Origin: Sipunculus nudus | Lineage: Eukaryota > Annelida > Sipuncula > Golfingiida > Sipunculidae | Reading direction: 5' to 3' | NCBI GenBank assembly: GCA_026874595.1 | Contig: CM049306.1 | Coordinates: 106,841,142 to 106,905,141, forward strand | DNA length: 64,000 nucleotides | In this document: one piece after another, positions 1 to 13,689 of the stretch | Numbering within the stretch: position 1 is the first letter of the stretch | How the letters are laid out: every line of letters begins with the position of its first letter | Translations under genes and position numbers: made by a program | The notes under the pieces: generated by a model | Told to the model about the DNA's origin: nothing | The model's input: only the letters and a program-made list of their open reading frames with translations | The model's database searches: none

Positions 1-1680
1 TGTGCCGGGAGAGTAATAGCTGCTCCTTAATATATAACAAATCAGACAACCGCAAGTTTTTGGTTGAAAATATATATAAAAATGCTTTTCTGCTAGGAAA
101 TGGGCGTGGTTTATGCTGTTTACAAAAGCAAACTTTACATTGGCACGTGTCATATGATAATGTAATGAGATTCTGATTACGTATGCCTGACCCGGATATA
201 AGAGCACCAAAGCTGCAAATGTCACACAATCAGGTACGTGTTAACTACCCGCCATGATGGAGGGTCCATCCCGGGTTTATGTACACGGCCTTTGGTGTAT
301 TGATAAGGTTCATTGTGGTACAAGAGTTTCAAATACGTATGACTGCCTGACTGTACATGTTAAACAAGGTACAGGGGTCAATATAACGTGAACTATACTG
401 TCACACCTGCATATGGTACATATATTAAACTGACTTTGTCTCAAATCTAACATTTAACCCTCCCTTCAAAATACAAGCCAAATGTTCTCTGACATTTAAA
501 TGAAATCGCACGTTTTCGTATTGGATGAGAAGAGAACAGGTGCGTTTAATAACGCCCCCTAGCGGTCGGCTTGAGCCAATGCTTGGTTCTTTTTGAAGAC
601 CCCCCCCCCCCCCTCTTTAAGCAAATCAATTGGGCGCCCGCTTCTGGATCGGCCACTGGTCGACGTCTGTGGTTGTTGAACATTAGAAAATTACCAATAT
701 AAAGAATGTATACCCCCATCTGTGGTGGCTCTCAATACCGGCTCCTTTAGCGGTATTCCGCTTTTACATACACATACCTTAAGAAAAACATCACTCATCT
801 TAATGCCATATAATGATAAATATACTTTACAATGGTTTAATGTGCAACATACATGACTCTGGTCTTAACCCGCGCATTACTAGTATCCTACACAAACCCT
901 AAATCTAGTCGCCCAGCTATATCCAAATCACAGTCTGTGTTACAATTAGTATAATAGAATTTTTCATATTATTTTAATGAGTAAAATTTTGAAGTAATTA
1001 AAATACTTTGCACCTTTTGGCATTTTAAGCACTGACAGTGACATCCTTATATACCGGTATATGCTACCTGTGCATGTATGCATATTTGTCCATATATATA
1101 TATATATATATGCAGTGCTTTCGTTTACAATTAATGAACGCAATGCGTGTGCATGCGTATAAAACTAGGAGCTGGATTTTCTATGGGTGATTGTACTTGT
1201 ATCAGTGTTGTTTATATTGTCGGTTAATGCCATTGCACGTATACATAAATACCCACTGTATATGTATATGGCACTATATTTAGCTTTCTTTTGTCCCGGC
1301 ATACAGAAGTCAACTGCGCTGCATGTTGTTCCCAAGAGATGGATGATTTAAAGCGAAACATAAATATTTAATAAAGAAACGTGTCGCCATACGAGCTCAT
1401 ATCCATTATTCATGTTTTTTATGTATTCAGTGTCACACCACACAGAACATTTATAATGATGTTTACACTTCAATGAAGAAAAATGAGAACTTCGGGAATT
1501 TAGACTACTAGAATTAAATTGAACATAAACAATACACGTCAATATATGCATGTCAGTATATAGTATGTAGCAATACTCCATGGAAAGGTTGTGTATCTGG
1601 AAAATGGTGAGGCGCATTTCCAGGACTAGTTTTGTTCTACACGAATTTACATAAAATGCATAAAGAACAGGTATTCTACC
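1..1680. other. Non-coding DNA, no gene recognised
   Basis: AT-rich sequence with a 14-C run at 600-613 and a short TA repeat near 1094-1110. A minus-strand frame at 1348-1617 has no domain or splice context and looks like chance. Confidence 0.5.
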
Positions 1681-1760
1681 GGCCTATGTCGTCTCGATGT
1701 AGAGCACAGGACTAAAATCCGGGAAGTCGTGAGTTCAAATCTCAGCGGAGGAGCGCTGGA
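1681..1760 (+). mobile_element. tRNA-like head of a SINE
   Basis: A tRNA-like segment with a D-arm/A-box-like GATGTAGAGCA, an anticodon-arm-like GGACTAAAATCCGG and a B-box-like GAGTTCAAATCTC. The stems are imperfect (for example the T-stem), so it is not a functional tRNA. It is followed by T-rich DNA and about 200 bp of more complex sequence that may be the SINE body. Confidence 0.45.
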
Positions 1761-2059
1761 TTTTTATTTATTTTTGTTTCACGATTGGCCCTTACCCAGG
1801 GTGAGCGCGCTGCAGGCTTAATGAAAAAGCTGTGCCCCACAACAGTGTATCCCTCACAAACGAGTGCGTCATTTGGGGTGATGTGACTCAGCCATGGAGT
1901 TGACTAAATACCCAGGAGCCGCAAGTGCAGTAGACACCGGCCCTGTGCGACACCAGGATACAAAATAATATGATAGGAGTGCTACCGCCGTGTCACGTAG
2001 TCCAAAACAGAAATGGAATGGAACTTAGATTAAGGATAAGATAAAACAGCGTAAACACC

Positions 2060-2117
2060 AGGTGGCGGTTAACTCCCCCCACCCCACACCCCACCCCCCA
2101 CCCCCACCCCCCAAAAA
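2060..2117 (+). repeat. C-rich low-complexity tract
   Basis: Runs of C interrupted by single A (CCCCACCCC pattern) end in a short A run. No coding content. Confidence 0.8.
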
Positions 2118-2667
2118 AATAAATATGTACAGTTATCCTGCGATTAACATGCGTAAACGTTAATTAATCCACCGTCAGAAATATACCTTATAAAACAAAC
2201 AATAGTTTTATATGGCCACACTCTTTTATTCTTTACCAATTATCTTAATTCATGAATAATTGAATATTAAATCCTGTAGTTTCGGATAGCATTAAATTAC
2301 TATAGGTGCAATCACCGACCCTAACTTACTGCAGAGAGAGGATCTTTAACTTTAAAGCAACAATATAATAACATTTACATTAAGACAACCGTATAGATAA
2401 ATACCGAACCCCCAAAATTGATAGAAACACGTCATCATATACCATAGAACTATGATCGGCGAGTATTGAACAAAAGTATCTCTATCAGAGATCTCTAATT
2501 AGTTTATAGCTATCTTTGCGAACCTAAACCAATCGTTATCATATGTTTATTTCTATCATATTTATTTAACAAACTGCAAGTTTCACATATAATGTTTGTA
2601 TTTCACGGGGTTGAGCGTGATTCAAAGAGTATAATAGTCCAAAACTGATCAAGTACTCGTTTAAGAA

Positions 2668-3070
2668 TCCTTATTGTATAGCCCTAAAAGAATACATCAA
2701 AATTCGTATTAACATGCACCCTTTCTTCAGACTATATACATGAAACCCTCCAGGATCAACTAAGAATCACTAGGAGCAGATTCCATGAAAAATCCTCCAC
2801 GAAAGGTTCTACCTGGAACCTATAACATCCTCCACTGGCTCCACTCCATTAAACCATTAAGGGTTCTATAAGAATCAATATTGTATAGCCCTTAAAGAAT
2901 ATGTCAAAGTTCGTCATAACATGCACCCTTTCTTCAGACTATGAAACCCTTCAGGAACAATTAAGAATCATTAGTCCTGAGCAGATTCCATGAATAACTC
3001 TCCAAGAAAGGTTCTGCCTGGAACCTATAAAGGTTCCACACTCAATTAAACCCTTGAGAGTTCTGCATGT
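2668..3070 (+). repeat. Diverged tandem duplication, two units of about 200 bp
   Basis: Both units contain the ordered blocks TTGTATAGCCC, CATGCACCCTTTCTTCAGAC, GAGCAGATTCCATGAA and CTGGAACCTATAA. The first runs about 2668-2870 and the second about 2876-3070. Small indels separate them. Function unknown. Confidence 0.8.
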
Positions 3071-4266
3071 TAAACATTTTTTTTTCCTTAGAAGGTATAA
3101 TGAATGTATATGTATCATATATATTGTTTGACATGTATATCCAGCTTAATCCAGGACTCCATATGAAAATCAACTGATCAAAGTTCTGAATAATCATAGG
3201 TTGTCTTTAAATAAATTAATTAAATTAATGAAATTAAACCAGTAAATGAGTGTAACCCAATCACAAGTCCCCCGGAGGAAGGCTGAGGTGGAGAGGTGTG
3301 GAAACGGTTCACTTTAGGGGTCTGCATGCATCGGGGCTGACAAAGTCTGTATCGTCATCCTGGTGCTAACTTTTGATATAATAAAGAGTCAAACAGGAAT
3401 CATTCCCTTACTAATGGTTTTTTCTGACTTCAGGAACAAGTAAAACCTTGATATTTACAGTAACGATATAATTCCAACGCTTATACTATCCTGCATTTTA
3501 CATACTGAATGTATATACTGAATGTATGTGCTTTTTTTGGGATAATCTGGTGCAGGTTCAAATATATAAATCCACCACCTTTTTGATTTATGAACTACAT
3601 TACATCATTATGTTATGTGCAAATGCCATTCTTAGTTTGGTTAAGTCAAACATAAAATTTCTATATAGAGTAACAATCCTATCACGATAGGGGGTAAAAA
3701 GAATTAAGCTGTTACCAAATTAATAGATGTAGTGCATGCCACGCAACGGCTGATTCACTGCATTCAAAAGGACAATGTAACCCCCAAACAATGAACCTGA
3801 TTAGGATAGTATTAGCCATTAAGCCCACACAACCTGGACTGTGTAAAGTTTTAGATAATCAGCTTATTTAATATATAATATAAAGCTATTTATATATGAA
3901 CTCTTATATATATACACGGCCAATCAACAAACCTTAATCAAACAAAATTTTGAAGGTAATTGGCGGACAGTGATTTTTGCGAAAATATATAGTATGGGTC
4001 AAAGTGAGAAAAGATTTCATAGGACTTCAGCATTAATTGACGCTATATAGGGGAATTTAGCACATGAAAGTATACCAAACGGATGAGTTATACTATAAAC
4101 AGCAAATAAAATATACACCTTAGCATGACTTGCTGGTAAAATTGGGCACTTTTCCTGTTATATTCTGAAGCATAACGACGTTAGGGAAATGGGAAATCTT
4201 ATTTAAAAAGGATTCACGGGTATTCGCTTTGGACCTTCCAAATGAAAATAACATTTACTTCCAAGG

Positions 4267-4369
<103 letters not shown>

Positions 4370-4486
4370 AAAAGACGTGTGCACAGAGAGACAGCCAGAC
4401 AGTGACAGAGAAAGATAATATAGGTATATGTGTATATATATAAAATATCTTTGTGGACAGATAAATACCTGTGTGTATATCCTACC

Positions 4487-4782
4487 TTACCTGTTTTGAT
4501 CATGACAATATCTAATGGTTTCCAGCTGAACCTGTATGGAAATCTTGTCAATAGCCACAGCGTATCAAGGTGATATTGATTGACATATCCGTCAAACCTC
4601 AGGCAACAAACTCCGAAGGAGACTCCGCAGACCAGGCTAATTCTTATTAAGCCCCAGTAAAGTATAAAATACCCGTAAAAAATGTAGCACGCTGTGGTCC
4701 TTGTCGATAATTCAGTCCTCTCAAAGTGATTCGACAGCAGGTTCACATCTGGTAGCTGTTTGCTAGATCGGTTCCAATACAC
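4487..4782 (-). other. Possible 5-prime or internal exon of an unidentified minus-strand gene
   Basis: The minus strand stays open from a TAA at 4794 down to a good donor ACAG|GTAAGG (GT at 4486-4485). Conceptual translation gives a soluble segment, then a hydrophobic stretch of about 30 residues (FYGYFILYWGLIRISL onward) that could be a membrane helix, then aromatic/basic residues. The DNA on its upstream side (4780-5010) is richer in CpG than its surroundings, as at a first exon or promoter. There is no ATG near the top of the frame, only one four codons before the donor. I do not recognise the product. It may be untranslated exon or chance. Confidence 0.22.
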
Positions 4783-5376
4783 ACTGATTCGTTAGTAGTT
4801 TACACGGCGTCTCACGGCCGTAAGCCGATATGTAATGTGTCGCTCACGAACGATACAAGTTCCCATGAGGGGACCCCGGCGTGTTGTTGTAGTGTTGAGA
4901 CTGATCGATGGTTGCTCGGTTAAAATAAGAAGCCGACCCTGGTGACTCTCCTGTCATCGACTTCCAGGTCGGTTCATACTCCAGACACCACTACCACCGC
5001 TGCCGCACGCGGAACCCATTTCACGTTAAATTATTAACCTGCACTGAGCGAAGGTTATTGTTTTTATTCCATTCTGTGTGTGTGTATGTCAGCGCCATAT
5101 CTGTCGACGGTATAACGGATATTTTATCGCAATTTATCATAGGCCTATAGGTTGGTATTGTAAAATTGTCAAAGAGGTTCAATTTTTGTGTAAATCCGAG
5201 CGTTAATAACCCCGGAATGAGTGTTTTATGGTTTTTACAGCACATATGCTGACATTTGAACGTAGCATGTGACGACATGGCCATCTTTGGAGTGCGAGTC
5301 ATGACGTCACAGAGGAAAATGACATCACTCCACATGCCATTTCCCTGACAGGTGTCAGAAATTAACCAACGTGCAT

Positions 5377-5404
5377 GGGGGGGGGGGGGGGGGGGGGGGG
5401 GGGG
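5377..5404 (+). repeat. Poly-G run of 28
   Basis: An uninterrupted G homopolymer, the longest in the window. Confidence 0.95.
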
Positions 5405-6770
5405 ATCGCTAAAAAATCCAAGGAATACCACAGATTTAATTAACCTTCTATTTCACCAACTTTTAACACCATCTTCCACGCAGGGTTTGCGTCCCCATAT
5501 CGGACGCTTTTTTTAACTGAAGTAGGTCTATTACTTTGATAACTTTGACTTCTGTTCAAAGGAGTTTAATGACTAAAGTTATTTTATGGTACACACACAT
5601 CTGCAGGTATTTTCATGTTATAATATATGGTTCTGTGTTGCTACGGCTTTTGACACGACATGGACTCTGAAAATCTGTTCTTGGAATGTCACCATTTTCA
5701 TATAATGTTTAAGTATAGAACCAAAATAAACTAAAAAAAAACACCTAGGCATTATTTTACATTTATAACAAATTCATTTTACAGAAGGTATCCCGTTAAA
5801 ATCAGTCTGCGTGAGGGGCATACATGTAAACATACATGAGGCGAGACGAAGCATTGTATTTTGGATGTGAATTTAAGGCGCCTATTGTGTAAATCAAGCA
5901 CATGCAAGGAGCTGCAAGACTATATAGATAGATAGGGATATGCCAAAGATAATAGAACCGGCATAGACTGGATCATAAGTTGATGATCAGATTTGCAACT
6001 TAGTTTATATATTTCCGTAACAGCTCACAACAGAAACGAGTCAATCCATGGACAAATATGTTGGTTCAAACATCATTTAAAGAGCTCATTATGTACATCA
6101 AACGGTGCGAAACAGATTTCGCTATCACTTTCTCTGAAATCAAGTGTTTGTTTCCACTTACCCAAGGATTTATATAGCCTGCGTCAAATTTTAGGGCTTT
6201 ATATATGGTATAAGCAAACTGCTAATTTGGCCTGGGGCGTGCGTTCGTACATTCCGGCAGGACGCCACATACGTTCGGTAGTCTGGTGAATACAAGATCC
6301 AAATCTGAGTATGTCGTGAAGTGTATCTGTCGTGTGATTTTATTGGCAGTTTTCGATATACAGCTGTAGCCATCAGCCCCCTGTGGTGCTTGTATAGTGT
6401 CGATGTATGATCCGTTATCGGCAGATCAACACAATCACAACATAGTATACACGGCCGGTCTGTCTGTGTGCTCTCAACCCATGATCTTCATTGGTTCGTT
6501 CCTCTGGTTAAACCATTTCGCTGACTTGACACGGCAAACACAATGCCTTTAATTACTGAGTTTCTGAATTAGTCTGAATGAATTAAATAAAACTAGTTCA
6601 AGAGGCGCGTTATCCAGGCTCACATATCTTTAGACAAGGTTTAAGTGGGTTGCATATAGGCCTACATTTATATAGTCAGCCGGCGTGCCGTACAAGAGAT
6701 AGGTCTGCTGTGAATTTGTAAAATGATCAAGAGCTAATATTTTTTACCTTACTATAAAAGTGTAATTTAG

Positions 6771-6850
6771 TAATATAATATAATATAATATAATATAATA
6801 TAATATAATATAATATAATATAATATAATATAATATAATATAATATAATA
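6771..6850 (+). repeat. Pentanucleotide microsatellite (TAATA)16
   Basis: About 16 essentially perfect copies of TAATA, followed by more degenerate AT-rich copies to about 6930. Confidence 0.97.
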
Positions 6851-9600
6851 TTCTCATCAATGTAAATACTAGAGGTATTTTTTACTCTAATATAAAAATA
6901 TATAATAAAATAAAATATAATATCCTTTGGGTAAACACTCGAAATGTATTTCTTCTTTAATGTGCCTGCATGTGTGTCCGTTTAATTACCATTCGGGTTA
7001 TCAGTCATTTGTTCATGGCAATTAGGCCTAATATATTTCATTTTTAGACTGATATACACTGAAAAACATAATCTACACAAACCTGCCAGTGTTCTCAGCT
7101 TCAGGGAAATGGATAGTGCATACTTGATTTCCTCAGGGTGAAACAGAGCCAGGTATTCCACGTAACTTGGACACATCGGTTGTTAACGCCATTATGACTG
7201 TCCGGCTGCCACATACAAACATAAGTAGAACTGTTGGCGCTAGGAGAGCACGCGCTTGAGATATTAATCCGCGAGCAAACAATTCAGGAAAAGCCAACAA
7301 ATACACGGAATACATATAAACATTAGGGGTGGCCTTCAGTAAGCGGCAAGCGCAGGAACGGATCAAGCTGTATTCGGTATATACATATAGTCTAGAGACA
7401 AAACATAACGGGCAAACGAGAGAGGGCACGCCGCCAAGGCCTGGCTCAGGGAACTTCATTCACTGCCCCAATTCCATGGGCCACAGGTTAATAACGCTCC
7501 ACTAATCCCTCGGTATACTGCCACATATTAACCCCGCAAAGAATTTAGTTGAACCGGAAAATATGATCAGCGTTTACCCCCTTGAAAGCTGTAATAACTG
7601 TTGGTAATAAATAGTGGATAATTACATGGAAGGCCGCCCCTGCGCAGTAATTTGTCAGGATATTTGTATGAGGGCCAGCGGTTTCTTATATTTCCTACAC
7701 ATATTTTCTTATGTTGTGGGAGTTGTGTTATATGAGTTTTTGTCTAGCCTGCACTATAAGGGGTGGTTCAGTATGCATCTTTCAACGCTCAAATACAAAC
7801 CTGCATTTGAAAGAAACTGAAGACATGCAGATAATTTGATCATTAACAAATGCACATATATCTTTTTTGTGATCATTATTGTTTTCCTTTTAAGGGAACA
7901 ATTTTTTTTACATCAAAGCGTAAATTACATATACAAACCATAAAAATGGACAAAATATGCTATAAAAAATAACAACAATAAATAAATAAATAAAACAGGT
8001 AATCATGTACACAGATATGGAGTTAGACCAAAGTTACAATTACTGAAAAAGGTATACAAAAACATAAAAATACAAACACATGCATAAAAATATATATACA
8101 TATATACCCTGGTAATTATTGCAATAACAGTCCAAATGTAAGTTGATATAACATTGTTCAATCAAATGTATACACAGCTGTTTGACGGATCTAGTAAAAA
8201 CATTTTTAAAAGGATTCCATTTTCTATTATGCTCTGGTATATTACCAGTATTTTGCTATTTTTTCAGTATGATGAATTTGCTTGATATATATTTTAAAAC
8301 TGCTGAAGCATATGGCAAGATGTTTTACATTTACACGCGTATAAATACATTTTAAGCAAAAGAAGTATGACTTAAAGTAAAAAAAAATACGTTTCGTTGA
8401 ACATTACAAATATCTTTGTAAGGGAAGTATCATGTACTATACAATTACAACTTATAACAGCCAACTTTTCATTAGTGAGCATAATTTACCGTGTTGACGA
8501 CATTGCTCTAAGGCGGTGAATGGGGGAACGCGAGGTTTCATTAACTGGGGCTTCCACATGTCTTCTTAATTTTACCAATAATGAAAAAAAAAGTATGGTG
8601 TAGGTAGTGAATGAAAGTGATCCTAAAAGCGCACGCACACACATACACACGCGCGCAAACTTTAAAATTGCCATTCTGCAGAATCACTATTTTACGTCTG
8701 AATGTACCGAAGCCCTATCTTTAAATATAGATATGAATACATTGAATCGTTACACATGACAATAAATAAAATATGAATATTAGTTTTCAGCTCATCTAAC
8801 TGCATGTAGGAACTTGGAAAAAAGACTCCGGGAAGGACTGCGGGTCCGAACAGTGACCTTGAAGACTGACACAACAGGAGAATGACCATTGCATACTATT
8901 CTATAGTGTCAACCCATGCACTTTTATAATCGTGTACATAATTTGGTATGAGATTGATCTTTTTTACGGATTATGGATATATGTAAATCTCAATTAAGGT
9001 AAAAATAAATAGATTAAATTTGCAAATGCTTTACCCCAAATACACCTTCACGGCAGCTGAATAACTCTGGATTTACAAAAACAAAAACAATGATTGACGC
9101 AATAGGTCGGCCGACCATCAAATATATACTGCATGACTGCACTTGCGCGATCTTATCATTAAAATACTCACTCCTGCAGGCAAGTTTGTCAAAAATGCCA
9201 GAGTCAAGTCAATTTGCCGGCAAGACAGAAGGATTCGTATTAGATATACCTTTTATTCAAAATGTGTGTACAAGAATTAGTTCCCTAAAAGCATGTTATT
9301 TAATTTCAGTATCTTGGGTTATGAACATACAAATTTTGATGGCATTTTTTTAGTTTTTGTTATCAATCGTCTTAAAGTGTCATAGATTTATATGCTTATA
9401 CCTAATGAAAACTGTTGCATTACCATATCTTACTTATTTTCATTTGGGGGGGGGGGGGTGGTAATTGCTGCAGCATACATTAACAACTTTTGCAAACATT
9501 TGGAGACTGTATTTGGTTCTATATATATTCATGAGAATATACGTGTTTATCGAATGCTATAACTATAAGTACAAAACATCACAAACGATCCTATAAAATC
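6851..9600. other. Non-coding DNA, no gene recognised
   Basis: AT-rich DNA with short A/T runs. The interval 7180-7460 is less AT-rich and carries a minus-strand open frame (7459-7133) and another at 7176-6982 containing LALFHPEEIKYALS. Neither has enough splice or homology support to call a gene. Confidence 0.4.
9446..9458 (+). repeat. Poly-G run of 13
   Basis: A G homopolymer in AT-rich DNA. Confidence 0.9.
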
Positions 9601-9650
9601 ATGTAGCTGAAAGACCTCATGCAGAGACTTCAGGTTCGAGTCCGTCATAA
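9601..9650 (+). mobile_element. tRNA-like SINE head
   Basis: It contains a perfect B-box GGTTCGAGTCC at 9633-9643 preceded by a degenerate tRNA-like 5-prime half (ATGTAGCTGAAAGACCTC). The cloverleaf is poor, so it is a SINE or pseudo-tRNA and not a gene. Confidence 0.4.
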
Positions 9651-12600
9651 GCCTCTTACTATATATGCGAATTAAATATGTAAACGGTCCTGGTACATGA
9701 ACAGCATAGAATGCCCTGGGTGTAAAGTGGATAAGAAATCCGCTTAATGGACTACAAGCGTTGAATTAAGCCTTCACTGGTAGGGTTTAGGATGAGGTTT
9801 ACTCTCATGGAAACCTGCATATAAGCGCATGAACCACAAATAGCAGCTGTCATCGCATTGTCGCCTGGAGAACTTTAAAATACAATGGAAACACCTTGTA
9901 GCTGAAATGGCTAACCTATCGACAGACGTGTTCTCCTATGTGAGAATTCTCAGTCTTGAGTATTCTGAAGTTCCTAACGCCTGCTAAATGAGTCCCATCA
10001 CAAAGATAAATTTTGAGGTCCCATTGTAATAAAATTGTATTACTGTGGCCAGTTCACAAGCACTTCTCAGAGTGGTCTCTTCATAATTAATTGTACACAC
10101 CTTCGAGTTGGTCTCTATATATTCAACGTATATACCTCCAGGGCAGCTTCTGACAAGAGGGCTATTCTGTCATTTTCGTTTTATACACCCAGAGGCTATA
10201 TTCATGCTCAACATATTACTTCACATCACATGGACGGGACTTAATAACAATAAGGTATTCTTACATGCAGAATACTGAGCGCAGTAAACCGTATTAAACC
10301 GTAATTTACTTGCGAACAGTATAGACCACCTGGGAGACCTATCTCGAAGTATTTATAAAGACCCAATCACCAGTTACGATAAAATGTCTAAAATGTTAGT
10401 TTATCGCTATGATTAATTAACTATTAAGATAATGCAGTAAAATATGAAAATGACAGATTTAATATGAGAGAATAAATGATACAAGTAGCTATTATGTACA
10501 CTGATTATTAAGGAGCAACAAACAGCCCAAGAAATGGAAGGCATTGTAGGAAAATAAATCAGAACTTCTTTATACATATAATTAAAGAAAACAAAGAATA
10601 CATCCCTAATTTTTGTAAAATATATAAAAAGTACCCTAGATGTCATATACATATTTATATATTCGTATATCTTAAAGCAATGATCATTAGATAAATATTT
10701 TACTGTTATTATATAACGGTGAATAACATTAATTTGTTATGTGGTTCTTCCATGATAATTCAGGCGACAACTGAGGAAAAGTGCCTCTATAGTTCCATTT
10801 AATTATAATTTAAATTATGAGTAAAATGAAAACGCGAACCCTCTTCGTCCATGCATGCAGCGATGTAGATCAATAGAGACATATTAAAACAAAATTATTT
10901 TCCTAACAATAAAACAATTAAGAGGGGATATATAGTTAAAAGCAGGGTTGGGTGCAATTGCATATGCAATAAAGTTTCATATGTATTTGAAAATGACGCG
11001 TTTGCATTTAAATGTAGAACTGTAAATCTGCTTTGCATTTGCATTTGATTTTTCAATACTATTGCGTTCTGGTCTGCTTGTCCTGTGAATCCTACATTCT
11101 TTTACCATCCTATATTTTCATTATTTATTCAATAAATCCAATATTTCTCACATGCATTATTTAAGATTACTTTTATGAGCTAAAGCAAGAAAAATGCTAT
11201 CAAGTGTGCACCATTCCTGAATAGCTGTCAATATGTCAGAACATTAACTGTTTAAGGGGGAATCGCCAGGCGTGCATCCCTGCACCTTTAATTAGAGTAA
11301 ACTATAGGCAGAATGCTTGTCACCCTGCATGTACCCCTCGCAGTCCCCTCACAGTAAGTTCGTTGAGGTGTTATCAGTACAGGTAAAACCGCTACTTAGG
11401 TTACGCACGCAACATGAAGCCACTTGCTGCCTTGTGTACAGAAAACCTGAAAGTGCATATGGTGAACTGAAGAAAATACAAATATCACTGAAGATTCTGT
11501 AGCAAACAGAATTTTCCATATCAGCAAAAAAAAAACAAAAAAAAAAACACCCTAAGTAACACTGCATGGTCATGTATATAACATACAGTCCTCAGGGTGA
11601 CTTTCATCAGTCAATGTGTTTAATGTTCAATTAATTACTAATATGAAAGGGAGACTCATGATAAGTAAGTGTGTATATGAATATTTTACATTAATGATTA
11701 TTTTTTTATAAATAACTTGATAAAATGTGTCAACGTATTTTCTTTGTTACTGATATACATTGTTTTAAGGGGTGTCCTATATATTTTTCTGATACCAGTC
11801 CGTTTTGTGTCAGGTAGCGGACGAGCAGCATTGTTTTGAGCTATTTGAAGACGATGTAATGTCTTTTCAGTTACATTTACAAGAAGTCAGTTATGAAAGT
11901 CTAAACAAGACGTAATTTTCCATAGATGGCCTTCTTGCATGCACTTTCTTTTAGACGTGGTCTAATCTTTGCAATGCGTCGAAGGTGAAAACTATTGTAG
12001 TCCATGGGCCAGTAAGTGAAAACCACTTTTCATACCTCCTTCCTCCTTAATTTTTCTGAAAATGGACATTTTTTTCCCGATATTATGGGTACCAAAGACT
12101 TATTTTATGATTTAGGCATATATTCTTGGATCTGAATATATTTTAAACATCTTTCAGCACAAATGCATATGCATATTTAACATTAGTTTTCCAAATAATG
12201 AAAAATAAGACACAATAAACAATCATGGACAAGCAAGTCAAATATTTTCAGAAATACAGTCTTCACAATGTCATTTGCTTCATAGCTTTTGCAACTCTCA
12301 ACATATCTGTAATACCTTGGTATCATTTGATTTGTAGGAACATTCCTATTTCAATGATAATAAATATGATCATATAAAAAGAACAACAAGAAGCTATGTG
12401 CATATATGTTAACTCCTGCCCCTAAAATATGAGGTAGTTTGAACCATGTAAATTCCCTTTTTGCATACCAAATACTCAGTTTTTAATATTAATCTGGAGT
12501 TGACTTTATTTACTTTATTTTGTTTCAACATAGCATAATTGTGAATCCTGTGAATGAGGCTGATACAATAGGACTACAACACAATAATGCTCAAAAAGTG

Positions 12601-13039
12601 TTATCCCTGTTTATAACGTTTAACGATCAAGTGATGTCATTAATCTAGCTCTGAGTGAACTTATAAACAGTTATTAATATATGAATACTCAATGTTATTC
12701 CGTGATATCCCTAATAATATCTTCTATCTTCACTTAGCCATGAGTAAACATCATTGCTCGGCAGAAGGAAAGTTTAAATTCCTCATATCCAAAGACCATA
12801 TATTTTATTATTACAAGCCTATGAAGCAAAAAAAAAAAAAAAAAACACCATAATGTTGGTAATGCTGTTTTTTTTCTGATAAAATATTTGTACTTGACAC
12901 TCATTTGTTTCACATGATTTATAGAAGTGTTAGAAGGAGCTTGTGTGAAATAGTCTCAGTTATTTACAATACAGGTAATGTTCTGTTTATGGAGTAATAC
13001 AGCTTAGACCATTATTTTTTTCTTCTAAGTTGTGATTTT
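9651..13039. other. Non-coding DNA, no gene recognised
   Basis: AT-rich sequence. A CAGGGTTGGG decamer near 10943, similar to the hAT-like terminus at 18814, may be the end of a decayed transposon. Nothing else recognisable was seen. Confidence 0.4.
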
Positions 13040-13620
13040 CAAGGGCAGACGGCAATACAGGGATACAGTGTCATCAGCAAAGCCATGGCGATTGATGTTG
13101 CACTTGTCGATTTATGTTGTACTTGTACATGTACCTGAATCCCTACTTGACGTTCTCGTCTACTGATAAGAACATTGTGATCAGTTTTATCGAACGCAGC
13201 ACTGAAGTCAAGTAAATTAATAATCTCCCTGGTCTAGCACGTGATCGATGTTTGATTTTATTATAATTAGGGCTGTTTCTGTGGTTTAACCTTGTTTGTG
13301 TACTGATTGTAAATGGTCCTGTAAGTTATGCTCTGTCAAGTGACGAATAAGTTGCCTTGCAACAACTTTCTCAAGCACCTTGCTCAGAAAGGAAATGTTA
13401 AACACTGGCTTCTGAGTGTCCCCTTTAATAGTGATTGTACGCAAAGGGGTTTGTCCATATCATCCCTTACAACACTGTTCTATTGGGATGCAACACAGGT
13501 CACTTCTGCGTCAACACACCCACCAGACAGGGCCTCAGCCAAACCTTTGGCCAAAGCCTCAGGGTCAACTTTTATCATTGTTCTCGCAGTTTTACACTGT
13601 TTAACTTGAAGGTTTGTAAA
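13040..13620 (-). pseudogene. Degenerate non-LTR retrotransposon reverse transcriptase (minus strand)
   Basis: Conceptual minus-strand translation gives, in order, SFLSKVLEKVVARQL (thumb-proximal box of CR1/Jockey-type RTs), LDFSAAFDKTDHNVL and the catalytic FADD box (13081-13070). About 60 residues between the last two are missing and several stops and frameshifts interrupt the frame. The enzyme family copies its own RNA at a nicked target; this copy is dead. The clade (CR1/L2/Jockey-like) is approximate. Confidence 0.85.
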
Positions 13621-13689
13621 TTAATGGAAAATACGGTAGATAACGCTTTGATGCGACATGCAAGCAAAAATTACATCATGCATGATTTA

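Noticed and set aside
1681-1760. tRNA gene
   Set aside because: B-box-like sequence is present, but the anticodon and T stems mispair, as expected of a SINE head. The same applies at 9601, 16438 and 38000.
7133-7459. 108-residue minus-strand frame in less AT-rich DNA
   Set aside because: No recognisable domain, no convincing splice site and no matching partner exon; left as possible but unsupported.
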